From assembly GCA_029059705.1 (NCBI GenBank), contig JAIDVM010000011.1:1-64000 (forward strand): a DNA stretch of 64,000 bases, in the 5' to 3' direction. Positions 25,244 to 33,058 of this stretch are shown in pieces (position 1 is the stretch's first letter; every line of letters starts with the position of its first letter). Under the pieces are notes generated by a model. That model saw nothing but the letters and a program-made list of their open reading frames with translations, ran no database searches and was not told the DNA's origin. This stretch comes from Clostridia bacterium. Its GTDB lineage: Bacteria; Bacillota; Clostridia; Christensenellales; Borkfalkiaceae. The translations under genes were made by a program, and so were the position numbers.

Positions 25244-25810
25244 ATGAAAAAGTTTTTCGGCGAATTTAAAAAATTCATTTCCCGCGGCAACGTTTTGGAT
25301 ATGGCTGTCGGCGTTATCGTCGGCGGCGCGTTCACGGCAATAATAACCGCGCTCACAAACCAGATTTTGCAACCGCTTATAAACTGGTTAATCGCGCTTA
25401 TCGTCGGCGGCGACGGCAAAGGGCTCGAAGCGGCGGTTACGATTTTAAAACCCGCTTACGATGGTACGGGCGCACTTGATTTGGCACATTCCATTTACAT
25501 CGACTGGGGCGCGTTCATAACGGCAATCATTAACTTTATTTTAATTGCGTTCATTCTGTTCTGCATAGTTAAAATAATCAATTCCGTCCGCGCCGGAAGC
25601 AAAGCGCTTGCCGAAAAGCAGAAAAAGGCAATCGAAAAAAAGCTTAAAAAGGGCAAAATAACCGAAGAGGAAGCGGCTGCGGCAACCGCCGAGCTTGAAG
25701 CGGCAAGCGTAGAAGCTCCCGCCGAACCCGCGCCCGCGGCGCCTACAACCGAAGAACTTTTGGCTGAAATCCGCGACCTGTTAAAGGCACAAAACCCCGA
25801 AGAGAAATAA
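25244..25810 (+). CDS. mscL: Large-conductance mechanosensitive channel MscL with long tail
   Basis: This 188-residue channel protein opens on membrane tension to release solutes. TM1 contains FISRGNVLDMAVGVIVGGAFTAII, and TM2 follows at about residues 85-110. A basic helix (KALAEKQKKAIEKKLKKGK) follows TM2, then an Ala/Glu/Pro tail and a short terminal helix (TTEELLAEIRDLLK). Typical MscL has 120-150 residues, so the tail is about 40 residues longer. Its own consensus promoter suggests strong expression. Confidence 0.92.
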   Translation: MKKFFGEFKKFISRGNVLDMAVGVIVGGAFTAIITALTNQILQPLINWLIALIVGGDGKGLEAAVTILKPAYDGTGALDLAHSIYIDWGAFITAIINFILIAFILFCIVKIINSVRAGSKALAEKQKKAIEKKLKKGKITEEEAAAATAELEAASVEAPAEPAPAAPTTEELLAEIRDLLKAQNPEEK

Positions 25811-25815
25811 TTTAA

Positions 25816-26658
25816 ATGGCAGTTTATCACGGCTCGCGGTTTGAAGTGGAAGGCACCGTGCTAAAAAATTACAACCGCCTTGACCTGCCCGCCTCGGAGT
25901 ACAGCCGCTCGGTTTTGCGTAACGGAGTAAAAGGTTCTTCCGACAATTATCTTTTGGGAGATTTGGATGTAGTAATTCCCGACGGTATAACTGAAATCGG
26001 TGAATTTGCATTTTTTTGTAATTATGAAATAAAAAGCGTTACGCTTCCTTCAAGCGTCAAAAAAATCGCCGAAAACGCCTTTTGGTGCTGTCGGTATCTA
26101 AAAGTTATAAATTTTGGTGGCGGAATTGTGGAAATTGGCGCATACGCTTTCGAAGGGTGCGAAGAGCTTGAAGAAATTCATTTGCCGCAAAGCTTAAAAA
26201 CGATAGGACGCAGCGCCTTTGACTGTTGCGGTTTTAAAGAGGTTTTAATTCCCGAGGGCGTTGAAATAATAGATTGCAATCCGTTCTGCGGCTGTAAAAA
26301 TCTTGAAAGCATAGAGGTGGAGGAAGGTAACGAAAATTTTTGCGCCAAACAAAATTGTCTTATCGAAACGCGGACGAAAAAACTTGTTGCAGGCTGTAAA
26401 AACAGCATAATTCCATTAGACGGCAGAGTTGAGGAAATAGGTGAAATTGCGTTTTTCGACTGTGCGGATTTGCACAAAATCGTAATTCCGCAAAGCGTAA
26501 AAAAGATAGGTCGCCGCCCATTCGTGCTGTGTAAAAATCTTACTGTCTATTGTCAGGCGGTACAGCCGGAAACAGAATGGGATAAACTGTGGAATTTAAA
26601 AAAAGGCGTGTTTTTTAAAAGACGCCATAAAGTAGTTTGGGGATATAATCAGAGTTGA
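25816..26658 (+). CDS. LRR_5 (BspA-like) protein without signal peptide
   Basis: This 280-residue protein is made mostly of LRR_5 repeats (EFAFFCNYEIKSVTLPSSVKKI, AFWCCRYLKVINFGGGIVEI and similar), related in design to the large lipoprotein at 139-2493. It has no signal peptide and no membrane segment, so it should be cytosolic unless exported another way. It starts 5 bp after mscL without a clear Shine-Dalgarno sequence, so translation may depend on mscL. The function is unknown. Confidence 0.72.
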   Translation: MAVYHGSRFEVEGTVLKNYNRLDLPASEYSRSVLRNGVKGSSDNYLLGDLDVVIPDGITEIGEFAFFCNYEIKSVTLPSSVKKIAENAFWCCRYLKVINFGGGIVEIGAYAFEGCEELEEIHLPQSLKTIGRSAFDCCGFKEVLIPEGVEIIDCNPFCGCKNLESIEVEEGNENFCAKQNCLIETRTKKLVAGCKNSIIPLDGRVEEIGEIAFFDCADLHKIVIPQSVKKIGRRPFVLCKNLTVYCQAVQPETEWDKLWNLKKGVFFKRRHKVVWGYNQS

Positions 26659-26666
26659 AATTATAA

Positions 26667-26700
26667 AAATGCCGCGCCTTTTAATTAAGGCGCGGCATTT
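26667..26700. terminator. Terminator after the cytosolic LRR gene
   Basis: The stem AAATGCCGCGCCTT / AAGGCGCGGCATTT is followed by a T-rich stretch. The next 143 bp to the minus-strand gene are AT-rich; apart from a -10-like TATAAT at 26812-26817 without a good -35, I see nothing in them. Confidence 0.88.
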
Positions 26701-26843
26701 TTATAATCCAAATTTTATTTGTCAACCGTTTAGGGATAAAAAATTAAAAATTTTTAAAGCTAAATTTAAAAAAAGCTCCGTCAAACATTTTTATTTATCA
26801 ATATATTGTGTTATAATTTAAACGGTATTTATATATAGTGTAA

Positions 26844-27146
26844 TCACCCCACGACAAAAAAGGTGAAACCCGAGCGGAAGGCGACCACGCAGAAATAAAC
26901 GTTTAAAACGGCGATAACGGGCATTAAAATCATTAAAAGAAGATTTTTAAGCCTGTACTTCATTATAAACATGCTCACGTAAATGGATATTGCTCCGCCG
27001 AGGATAGCCGTTAAAATAAGCTTTCCGTCGCCTTTCCCTTTTCCGTCACCGTCGATTGCTTCGTCGCGTTGCGACTTAACAAGCATAACCGCATAAAAAT
27101 TTACCGCCAGAATATACACGGCAAAGATAATATACAAAAGCACCAT
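26844..27146 (-). CDS. Small membrane protein, DUF1294-like
   Basis: This 100-residue protein has three hydrophobic segments (about 3-20, 45-60 and 68-92). The middle part, [26 protein letters not shown], resembles the DUF1294 core (a GG in a membrane segment, then a basic loop). A Gly/Asp/Lys linker ([10 protein letters not shown]) precedes it. The function is unknown. It is divergent from purE. Confidence 0.6.
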   Translation of the reverse strand: MVLLYIIFAVYILAVNFYAVMLVKSQRDEAIDGDGKGKGDGKLILTAILGGAISIYVSMFIMKYRLKNLLLMILMPVIAVLNVYFCVVAFRSGFTFFVVG

Positions 27147-27190
27147 ACTTAAAGTATGTCAAAAAATAACAATTCAATACGGAGAAACAA

Positions 27191-27688
27191 ATGGCACAGG
27201 TTGCAATATTAATGGGCAGCAAGTCCGATTGGGGCGTAGTAAAACCCGCGGCGGATATTTTAAATTCCTTCGGCGTCAAAACCGAAGTAAGGGTAATTTC
27301 CGCGCACCGCACTCCCGAAGAGGCGCACGATTTTTCTTTAAACGCAATTAAAAACGGAACCGAAGTTATAATCTGCGCGGCGGGCAAGGCGGCTCACCTC
27401 GGCGGGGTAATCGCGGCAAACACCACGCTCCCCGTAATAGGTCTGCCCGTAAAAACCGACATGATGGGCGGGCTTGACAGCTTGCTTTCGATAGTGCAAA
27501 TGCCTTCGGGCATACCCGTTGCCACCGTCGGCGTAAACGCTGGTGAAAACGCGGGGCTTTTAGCCTTGCAGATTCTCGGCGTAAAATATCCCGAAATCGC
27601 CAAAAAGCTTTCGGATTACAAAAAGAAAATGAGGGATAAAATTAATTCCGACGATAATGCCCTGCAATCGGAGCTTGGGCAGCGCTAA
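27191..27688 (+). CDS. purE: N5-carboxyaminoimidazole ribonucleotide mutase PurE
   Basis: This 165-residue PurE carries ILMGSKSDW at the nucleotide site, SAHRTPEE, and GLPVKTDMMGGLDSLLSIVQMPSGIPVATV. It isomerises N5-CAIR to CAIR in de novo purine synthesis, or carboxylates AIR directly if class II. No purK is in the operon. It is the first gene of the purine cluster. I see no purine riboswitch in the 44 bp upstream, and a hairpin separates it from purC. Confidence 0.93.
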   Translation: MAQVAILMGSKSDWGVVKPAADILNSFGVKTEVRVISAHRTPEEAHDFSLNAIKNGTEVIICAAGKAAHLGGVIAANTTLPVIGLPVKTDMMGGLDSLLSIVQMPSGIPVATVGVNAGENAGLLALQILGVKYPEIAKKLSDYKKKMRDKINSDDNALQSELGQR

Positions 27689-27691
27689 ACC

Positions 27692-27715
27692 ATACCCGCA
27701 AACCTTTGCGGGTAT
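27692..27715. terminator. Hairpin between purE and purC
   Basis: An 11-bp perfect stem ATACCCGCAAA / TTTGCGGGTAT with a 2-nt loop is followed by TTACTATTTTATT. It may be an attenuator or partial terminator that lowers read-through from purE. Confidence 0.6.
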
Positions 27716-27775
27716 TTACTATTTTATTAACGTCCGTTTTTTAACGGTTAAAAGTTTTTTAAGGAGAAATTTTTC

Positions 27776-28498
27776 ATGGAAAAGAAGGAACAGCTTTACG
27801 AAGGCAAGGCAAAAAAAGTTTTTGCCACCGACAATGCAGACTACGTTATCGTGTCCTATAAGGACGACGCAACCGCGTTCAACGGTTTAAAAAAGGGCAC
27901 AATAACCGGCAAAGGCGTCATTAACAATAAAATGAGCAATTTAATGATGCAGATGCTTGAAAAGAAGGGCGTTCCCACGCACTTCGAAAAAGAGATTGAC
28001 GAGCGTAACACCGTCGTTAAAAAAGTGCAAATCGTTCCTTTGGAAGTAATAATAAGAAACGTTGCCGCAGGCAGCTTTTCAAAGAGATACGGCGTGCCCG
28101 AAGGCACTAAGTTTTCGGCTCCCACAATCGAGTTTTCGTATAAAAACGACGATTTGGGCGACCCCTTAATCAACGATTACCACGCCCTCGCGTTAAATCT
28201 TGCCACCGCCGAAGAAATCGACACAATAAAAAAGATGGCTTTTGCGGTAAACGAGGCAATGATAGAGTTTTTTAAAAAGCTTAATATCGACTTAATCGAC
28301 TTCAAGCTCGAATTCGGCAGATTTAACGGTCAAATCGTCCTCGCGGACGAAATTTCCCCCGATACTTGCCGCTTCTGGGAAGCGGGTTCGTGGGACACCA
28401 CAAAGCACGTCAGCCTCGACAAGGACAGATTCCGCCGTGATTTGGGCGGAGTTGAGGACGCTTACAAAGAAATTTTCAAACGCTTGACCGGAGAATAA
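27776..28498 (+). CDS. purC: Phosphoribosylaminoimidazole-succinocarboxamide synthase PurC
   Basis: This 240-residue SAICAR synthetase carries YEGKAKKVF, FNGLKKGTITGKGVINN, IPLEVIIRNVAAGSF-type and LADEISPDTCRFW signatures. It joins CAIR and aspartate with ATP. It has a strong Shine-Dalgarno sequence (AAGGAG), and the next gene starts 1 bp after its stop. Confidence 0.95.
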   Translation: MEKKEQLYEGKAKKVFATDNADYVIVSYKDDATAFNGLKKGTITGKGVINNKMSNLMMQMLEKKGVPTHFEKEIDERNTVVKKVQIVPLEVIIRNVAAGSFSKRYGVPEGTKFSAPTIEFSYKNDDLGDPLINDYHALALNLATAEEIDTIKKMAFAVNEAMIEFFKKLNIDLIDFKLEFGRFNGQIVLADEISPDTCRFWEAGSWDTTKHVSLDKDRFRRDLGGVEDAYKEIFKRLTGE

Positions 28499-28499
28499 T

Positions 28500-29924
28500 A
28501 TGGGCGGTTTTTTCGGTTCTGTTAAAAAGAGCAGCGCCGTGTTCGACGTCTTTCTCGGCACAGACTATCATTCGCACCTCGGCACAAAGCGCGGGGGCAT
28601 GGCGGCTTACGACAAAGAAACGGGCTTGCAGCGCGAAATCCACAACATAGAAAACGCGCCTTTCAGAACAAAATTCGAAAGAGTTTTAAGCGAAATGCAC
28701 GGCAACGCGGCGATAGGCTGCATAAGCGACACCGACCCGCAGCCTTTATTAACCGTTTCGCGCCTCGGTACCTATGCGATATGTACCATTGGCATAATAA
28801 ACAACGCCGACGCGCTCATGCGCGAGGTTATCTCGCAGGGGGGCGGTTATTTCGACGCGATGACAGGCGGCAGAGTAAACTCAAACGAGTTAATCGCAGC
28901 TTTGATAAACAGCAAGGAAAGCTACGTCGAGGGTATACGCTACGCGCAGGATAAAATCGACGGCACGGCTTCCATATTGCTTTTAACCGACAAGGGCACG
29001 CTGATTGCCGCAAGGGACAAGGTTGGCAGACTGCCCGTTTTGGTCGGTAAGTGCGACGACGGCTATTGCGTTTCGTTCGAAAGCTTTGCCTATAAAAAGC
29101 TGGGCTACGCCGACGAGCGCGAGCTCGGCCCCGCGGAAATAGTTGAAATTTCCGCCGACGGCATAACCCAACTCGCCCCCGCGGGCAAAAAAATGCGTAT
29201 ATGCGCGTTTTTATGGTCGTATTACGGCTATCCCACGTCTACCTACGAGGGTATAAACGTTGAAATGATGCGCTGCAAAAACGGCGAAATCTTTGCAAGA
29301 AACGACGCAAAAACGCACGACTTGCACCAAATAGATTACGTCGGCGGCGTTCCCGATTCAGGCACGCCTCATGCGATAGGCTACGCAAACGCGGGCAAAA
29401 TCCCCTTTGCGCGCCCTTACATAAAATACACGCCCACGTGGGCGCGCAGCTTTATGCCCGTCAACCAGACGGAGCGCAACAAAATTGCAAAAATGAAGCT
29501 AATCCCCGTCCACGAATTTATCGAGGGTAAGCGGCTCTTGCTTGTGGACGACAGCATCGTCCGCGGCACGCAGCTTAAAGAAACGGTGGAATTTCTCTAT
29601 TCCCACGGCGCAAAGGCCGTGCACATGCGTTCGGCGTGCCCGCCCATAATGTACGGCTGCAAATACCTCAATTTTTCGCGTTCGTCGGGCGATATGGACT
29701 TAATCACCCGCCGCACCATGATGGAGCTCGAGGGCGAAAAAGCAGTAGAGCATATGGAAGAATACAGCAACGCCGACACCGCCCGCGGCAAGGCAATGCG
29801 CAAAGCTATATGCGATAAATTTCATTTCGAATCGCTCGAATTTCAGTCTATCGAAGGCTTAATCGAGGCAATCGGTCTTGAACCGTGCAAGTTATGCACT
29901 TATTGCTGGACGGGAAAAGAATAA
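28500..29924 (+). CDS. PurF paralogue lacking the glutaminase nucleophile
   Basis: This 474-residue relative of amidophosphoribosyltransferase starts MGGFFGSVKKS, where functional PurF has CGVFG, so the N-terminal catalytic Cys is Gly. The phosphoribosyltransferase half is intact (LLLVDDSIVRGTQLKE, the PRPP site), and Cys positions like the Fe-S ligands of Bacillus PurF remain (CPPIMYGCK, CKLCTYC). It cannot use glutamine through the normal route. It may use free ammonia, regulate or pair with the true PurF next door, or act on another base. It lies directly between purC and purF. Confidence 0.85.
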   Translation: MGGFFGSVKKSSAVFDVFLGTDYHSHLGTKRGGMAAYDKETGLQREIHNIENAPFRTKFERVLSEMHGNAAIGCISDTDPQPLLTVSRLGTYAICTIGIINNADALMREVISQGGGYFDAMTGGRVNSNELIAALINSKESYVEGIRYAQDKIDGTASILLLTDKGTLIAARDKVGRLPVLVGKCDDGYCVSFESFAYKKLGYADERELGPAEIVEISADGITQLAPAGKKMRICAFLWSYYGYPTSTYEGINVEMMRCKNGEIFARNDAKTHDLHQIDYVGGVPDSGTPHAIGYANAGKIPFARPYIKYTPTWARSFMPVNQTERNKIAKMKLIPVHEFIEGKRLLLVDDSIVRGTQLKETVEFLYSHGAKAVHMRSACPPIMYGCKYLNFSRSSGDMDLITRRTMMELEGEKAVEHMEEYSNADTARGKAMRKAICDKFHFESLEFQSIEGLIEAIGLEPCKLCTYCWTGKE

Positions 29925-29925
29925 T

Positions 29926-31329
29926 ATGGACGAAAAACATGAAGAGTGCGGCGTTTTCGGCGTTTATTCGCATGAAAACCGAAACGTTGCGCACACCGCT
30001 TATTACGGTTTATACGCTCTCCAGCACAGAGGGCAGGAATCAGCGGGCATAGCGGTTGCCTACGCCAACAAAATAGCCTATTACAAAGGCATGGGGCTCG
30101 TGCCTGAAGTTTTTGCAAGCGGCGCTTTGGACGAGCTTCCCGAAGGCGACATTGCCATAGGTCACGTCCGCTATTCCACAACGGGCGCAAGTCAGCTTTT
30201 AAACGCCCAGCCCGTCGTCTTTTCGGGCAAGTGCGGAAAGCTTGCGGTTGCCCACAACGGCAATTTAACAAATACCAAACAGCTCCGCGACGAATTAATC
30301 GCAAACAACGCCGTTTTTCAAACCTCTATAGACAGCGAGGTAATAGCGGTTTTAATCAACAGCCTTTCCGACGGCGACGTGTTGACGGGTATAAAAAGGG
30401 CTTGCGCAAAGCTGCAAGGCTCCTACGCGCTGACCATAATGACCACAAATAAATTAATCGCCGTGCGCGACCCTTACGGCATACGCCCGCTGTGCATAGG
30501 CACTAAGGACGGCGACGTAATCGTCGCCAGCGAAACGTGCGCGCTCGACGCGGTTGGCGCAAACTTCATCCGCGACGTAAAGCACGGCGAAATAGTGGTA
30601 GTGGACAGCGAGGGCATACACTCTTACACAATGGACGGCGTTTCGAAAAAAGGGTGCATGTGCATCTTCGAATACGTTTACTTTGCCCGTCACGATTCCG
30701 TGCTCGACGGTTACAGCGTGTACGAGGCAAGAAAAAAGGCGGGCAAACTGCTTGCCAAAAACTTCCCCGTAAAAGCCGACCTCGTTTCGGGCGTTCCCGA
30801 TTCGGGCAACGTTGCGGCGCGCGGCTACGCCGAGGAGAGCGGAATACCCTTCGTTGAAGCGTTGGCAAAAAACCGCTACGTGGGCAGAACGTTTATTCAG
30901 CCCGACCAGCGGCAGCGCGAAAACAGCTTAAACGTAAAAATGAACGCCCTTCGCGGCAACGTCCGCGGCAAAAGGGTAATCTTAATAGACGACAGCATAG
31001 TTCGCGGCACAACCATGCGGAAGATTATAAAAATGCTGCGGGACGCGGGCGCAACCGAAGTGCATATACGCATATGCTCGCCTGTTATAAAGCACCCGTG
31101 CCACTTGGGGATAGATATTCAAACCTATTCGCAGCTAATCGGCGCTTATAAAAACGAGGACGAAATCTGCGAAAGTCTGGGCGCGGACAGCGTAAGGTAT
31201 TTAACGGTGGAACAGCTCTTATCCACGTGCGATGGTGCAAAAACGGGCTTTTGCCTCGGTTGCTTTAACGGAAAATATCCCTACCCGATTAAAGAGTACG
31301 AAACGGATAAATTAAAATCAGAACAGTAA
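29926..31329 (+). CDS. purF: Amidophosphoribosyltransferase PurF
   Basis: This 467-residue enzyme makes the first committed step of purine synthesis (PRPP + Gln to PRA). MDEKHEE is a short propeptide before Cys8 in ECGVFGVYS, as in the processed Fe-S type of Bacillus. VILIDDSIVRGTTMRK is the PRPP loop. Probable Fe-S ligands are in CMCIFEY, CSPVIKHPC and CLGCF. The ATG at 29926 is 1 bp after the paralogue stop; the upstream in-frame extension lies in the paralogue. Confidence 0.95.
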   Translation: MDEKHEECGVFGVYSHENRNVAHTAYYGLYALQHRGQESAGIAVAYANKIAYYKGMGLVPEVFASGALDELPEGDIAIGHVRYSTTGASQLLNAQPVVFSGKCGKLAVAHNGNLTNTKQLRDELIANNAVFQTSIDSEVIAVLINSLSDGDVLTGIKRACAKLQGSYALTIMTTNKLIAVRDPYGIRPLCIGTKDGDVIVASETCALDAVGANFIRDVKHGEIVVVDSEGIHSYTMDGVSKKGCMCIFEYVYFARHDSVLDGYSVYEARKKAGKLLAKNFPVKADLVSGVPDSGNVAARGYAEESGIPFVEALAKNRYVGRTFIQPDQRQRENSLNVKMNALRGNVRGKRVILIDDSIVRGTTMRKIIKMLRDAGATEVHIRICSPVIKHPCHLGIDIQTYSQLIGAYKNEDEICESLGADSVRYLTVEQLLSTCDGAKTGFCLGCFNGKYPYPIKEYETDKLKSEQ

Positions 31330-31365
31330 ATTCAAGCTAATATTTTTGTTACAAGGAGAGTTATC

Positions 31366-32385
31366 ATGGCTATTTCATATAAAGACAGCGGCGTAGACGT
31401 TGAAAGAGGTTACGAAGCGGTTAAGCTCATGCGCGAGCACGTTAAATCCACTTACACGGCGGGCGTTTTGGGCGACATAGGCTCGTTCGGAGGCTTTTTT
31501 CAGATGCCCAAGGACATAAAGCGCCCCGTGCTTGTTGCCGGCACCGACGGCGTGGGCACTAAATTGAAGTACGCAATCGTTGCCGACAAGCACGACACAA
31601 TCGGCATTGACGCCGTTGCAATGTGCGTAAACGACATTGTCTGCCAGGGCGCAAAACCTTTGTTTTTCCTTGATTATTTTGCAACGGGCGCGTTAAGCCC
31701 CGAAAAGGTTGCAACCGTAGTTTCGGGCGTTGCCGAAGGCTGCCGCCAGTCGGGCGCGGCTTTAATAGGCGGCGAAACCGCCGAAATGCCCGGATTTTAC
31801 CCCGACGGCGATTATGACATCGCGGGCTTCGCGGTGGGCGCGGTAGACAGAAAAAAGGTAATCAACGGCAGCAAAATCAAAAAGGGCGACGTGCTTATCG
31901 GCTTGAAGTCGAGCGGAATTCATTCCAACGGCTATTCGCTTGTAAGAAAGCTTTTCGGCGAGGATATCGAAACCTTGAACAAATACGACGAAGAGCTTGA
32001 CGCAAAGCCCATAAACGTGCTGCTTACCCCCACCAGAATTTACGTAAACAGCATTTTGGAGCTTATTAAAAAAGTAAAAGTAAAGGGCATTGCCCACATC
32101 ACGGGCGGCGGCTTTATCGAAAATATTCCCCGCATCTTCCCCGAAGGTATCGGCTGCGAAATAGACACGGCTTCCTACGAACTCCCCAAGGTTTTTCAGG
32201 TCATGCAAAAGCGCGCGCAAATCACCAAAGAGCAGATGTACAACACCTTTAACATGGGCATAGGCATGGTGGTATGCGTTGATAAGCGCGACGTAAAGGC
32301 TGCTATAAAGCAGCTTGAACTCACGGGCGAAAAGTGCGCCGTCATAGGCAAAACCGTGCGCGGCAAAGGGGTTATTCTCAAATGA
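31366..32385 (+). CDS. purM: Phosphoribosylformylglycinamidine cyclo-ligase PurM
   Basis: This 339-residue AIR synthetase carries GTDGVGTKLK, GGETAEMPGFY, SSGIHSNGYSL and ITGGGFIENIPR. It closes the imidazole ring using ATP. It has a good Shine-Dalgarno sequence (AAGGAGAG) and overlaps purN by 4 bp. Confidence 0.95.
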   Translation: MAISYKDSGVDVERGYEAVKLMREHVKSTYTAGVLGDIGSFGGFFQMPKDIKRPVLVAGTDGVGTKLKYAIVADKHDTIGIDAVAMCVNDIVCQGAKPLFFLDYFATGALSPEKVATVVSGVAEGCRQSGAALIGGETAEMPGFYPDGDYDIAGFAVGAVDRKKVINGSKIKKGDVLIGLKSSGIHSNGYSLVRKLFGEDIETLNKYDEELDAKPINVLLTPTRIYVNSILELIKKVKVKGIAHITGGGFIENIPRIFPEGIGCEIDTASYELPKVFQVMQKRAQITKEQMYNTFNMGIGMVVCVDKRDVKAAIKQLELTGEKCAVIGKTVRGKGVILK

Positions 32386-32996
32386 AACGCATAGCCGTTT
32401 TCGCCAGCGGCGGCGGAACCGACTTTCAGTCGATAATCGACGCCAACGAAAGTGAAAGGTTTTGCGAAATAGCATATTTAATAGCCTCAAAGCCGAATAT
32501 CGGCGCAATCGAAAGGGCGCAAAAGCACGGCATATCCACGGCTGTATTTGCAAAAGCAGACTATCCCGACCTTGATAAGCTGTATTCGGAGCTGACCTAT
32601 CTTTTAAACGTCAACCGAGTTGATTACATAGTGCTTGCGGGCTGGCTTAAAATCATTCCCGAAAGCTTTATAAAAAAATTCGAGGACAGAATAATCAACA
32701 TTCACCCGTCGCTTATTCCCGCCTTTTGCGGCGCGGGCTATTACGGGCTTAAAGTGCATAAAGCCGTTTTGGATTACGGCGCAAAGGTTTCGGGCTGCAC
32801 GGTTCACTTCGTAAACGAAGTCCCCGACGGCGGCGCGATAATCGCGCAATCGGCGGTGGCGGTGGAACAAGGCGACACCCCCGAAAGCTTGCAACAACGA
32901 GTTTTGAGGGAAGAGCACAAGCTTTTACCCTATTGCGTAAAGCAGCTTTGCCTCGGCAAAATTCAAAAAAACGGCAGAAAAGTCACCATAATTTAA
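32382..32996 (+). CDS. purN: Phosphoribosylglycinamide formyltransferase PurN
   Basis: This 204-residue enzyme uses formyl-THF. AVFASGGGTDFQSI is the nucleotide loop, and INIHPSLIPAFCG carries the catalytic Asn/His with a later Asp in the VHFVNEVPDGG region. The ATG overlaps the purM stop (ATGA), which fixes the start. Confidence 0.93.
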   Translation: MKRIAVFASGGGTDFQSIIDANESERFCEIAYLIASKPNIGAIERAQKHGISTAVFAKADYPDLDKLYSELTYLLNVNRVDYIVLAGWLKIIPESFIKKFEDRIINIHPSLIPAFCGAGYYGLKVHKAVLDYGAKVSGCTVHFVNEVPDGGAIIAQSAVAVEQGDTPESLQQRVLREEHKLLPYCVKQLCLGKIQKNGRKVTII

Positions 32997-33004
32997 CCTT
33001 TTGC

Positions 33005-33025
33005 TTGTCATTCTGCCATCCCATT
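33005..33025 (+). repeat. Remnant of a family A repeat between purN and purH
   Basis: TTGTCATTCTGCCATCCC keeps only the left half of the family A unit. Confidence 0.45.
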
Positions 33026-33058
33026 TTAGAAAAATATAAATTTACGGAGAACAAATAA

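Noticed and set aside
27147..27190. Purine riboswitch before purE
   Set aside because: The gap to the divergent gene is only 44 bp and shows none of the conserved purine aptamer junction bases.
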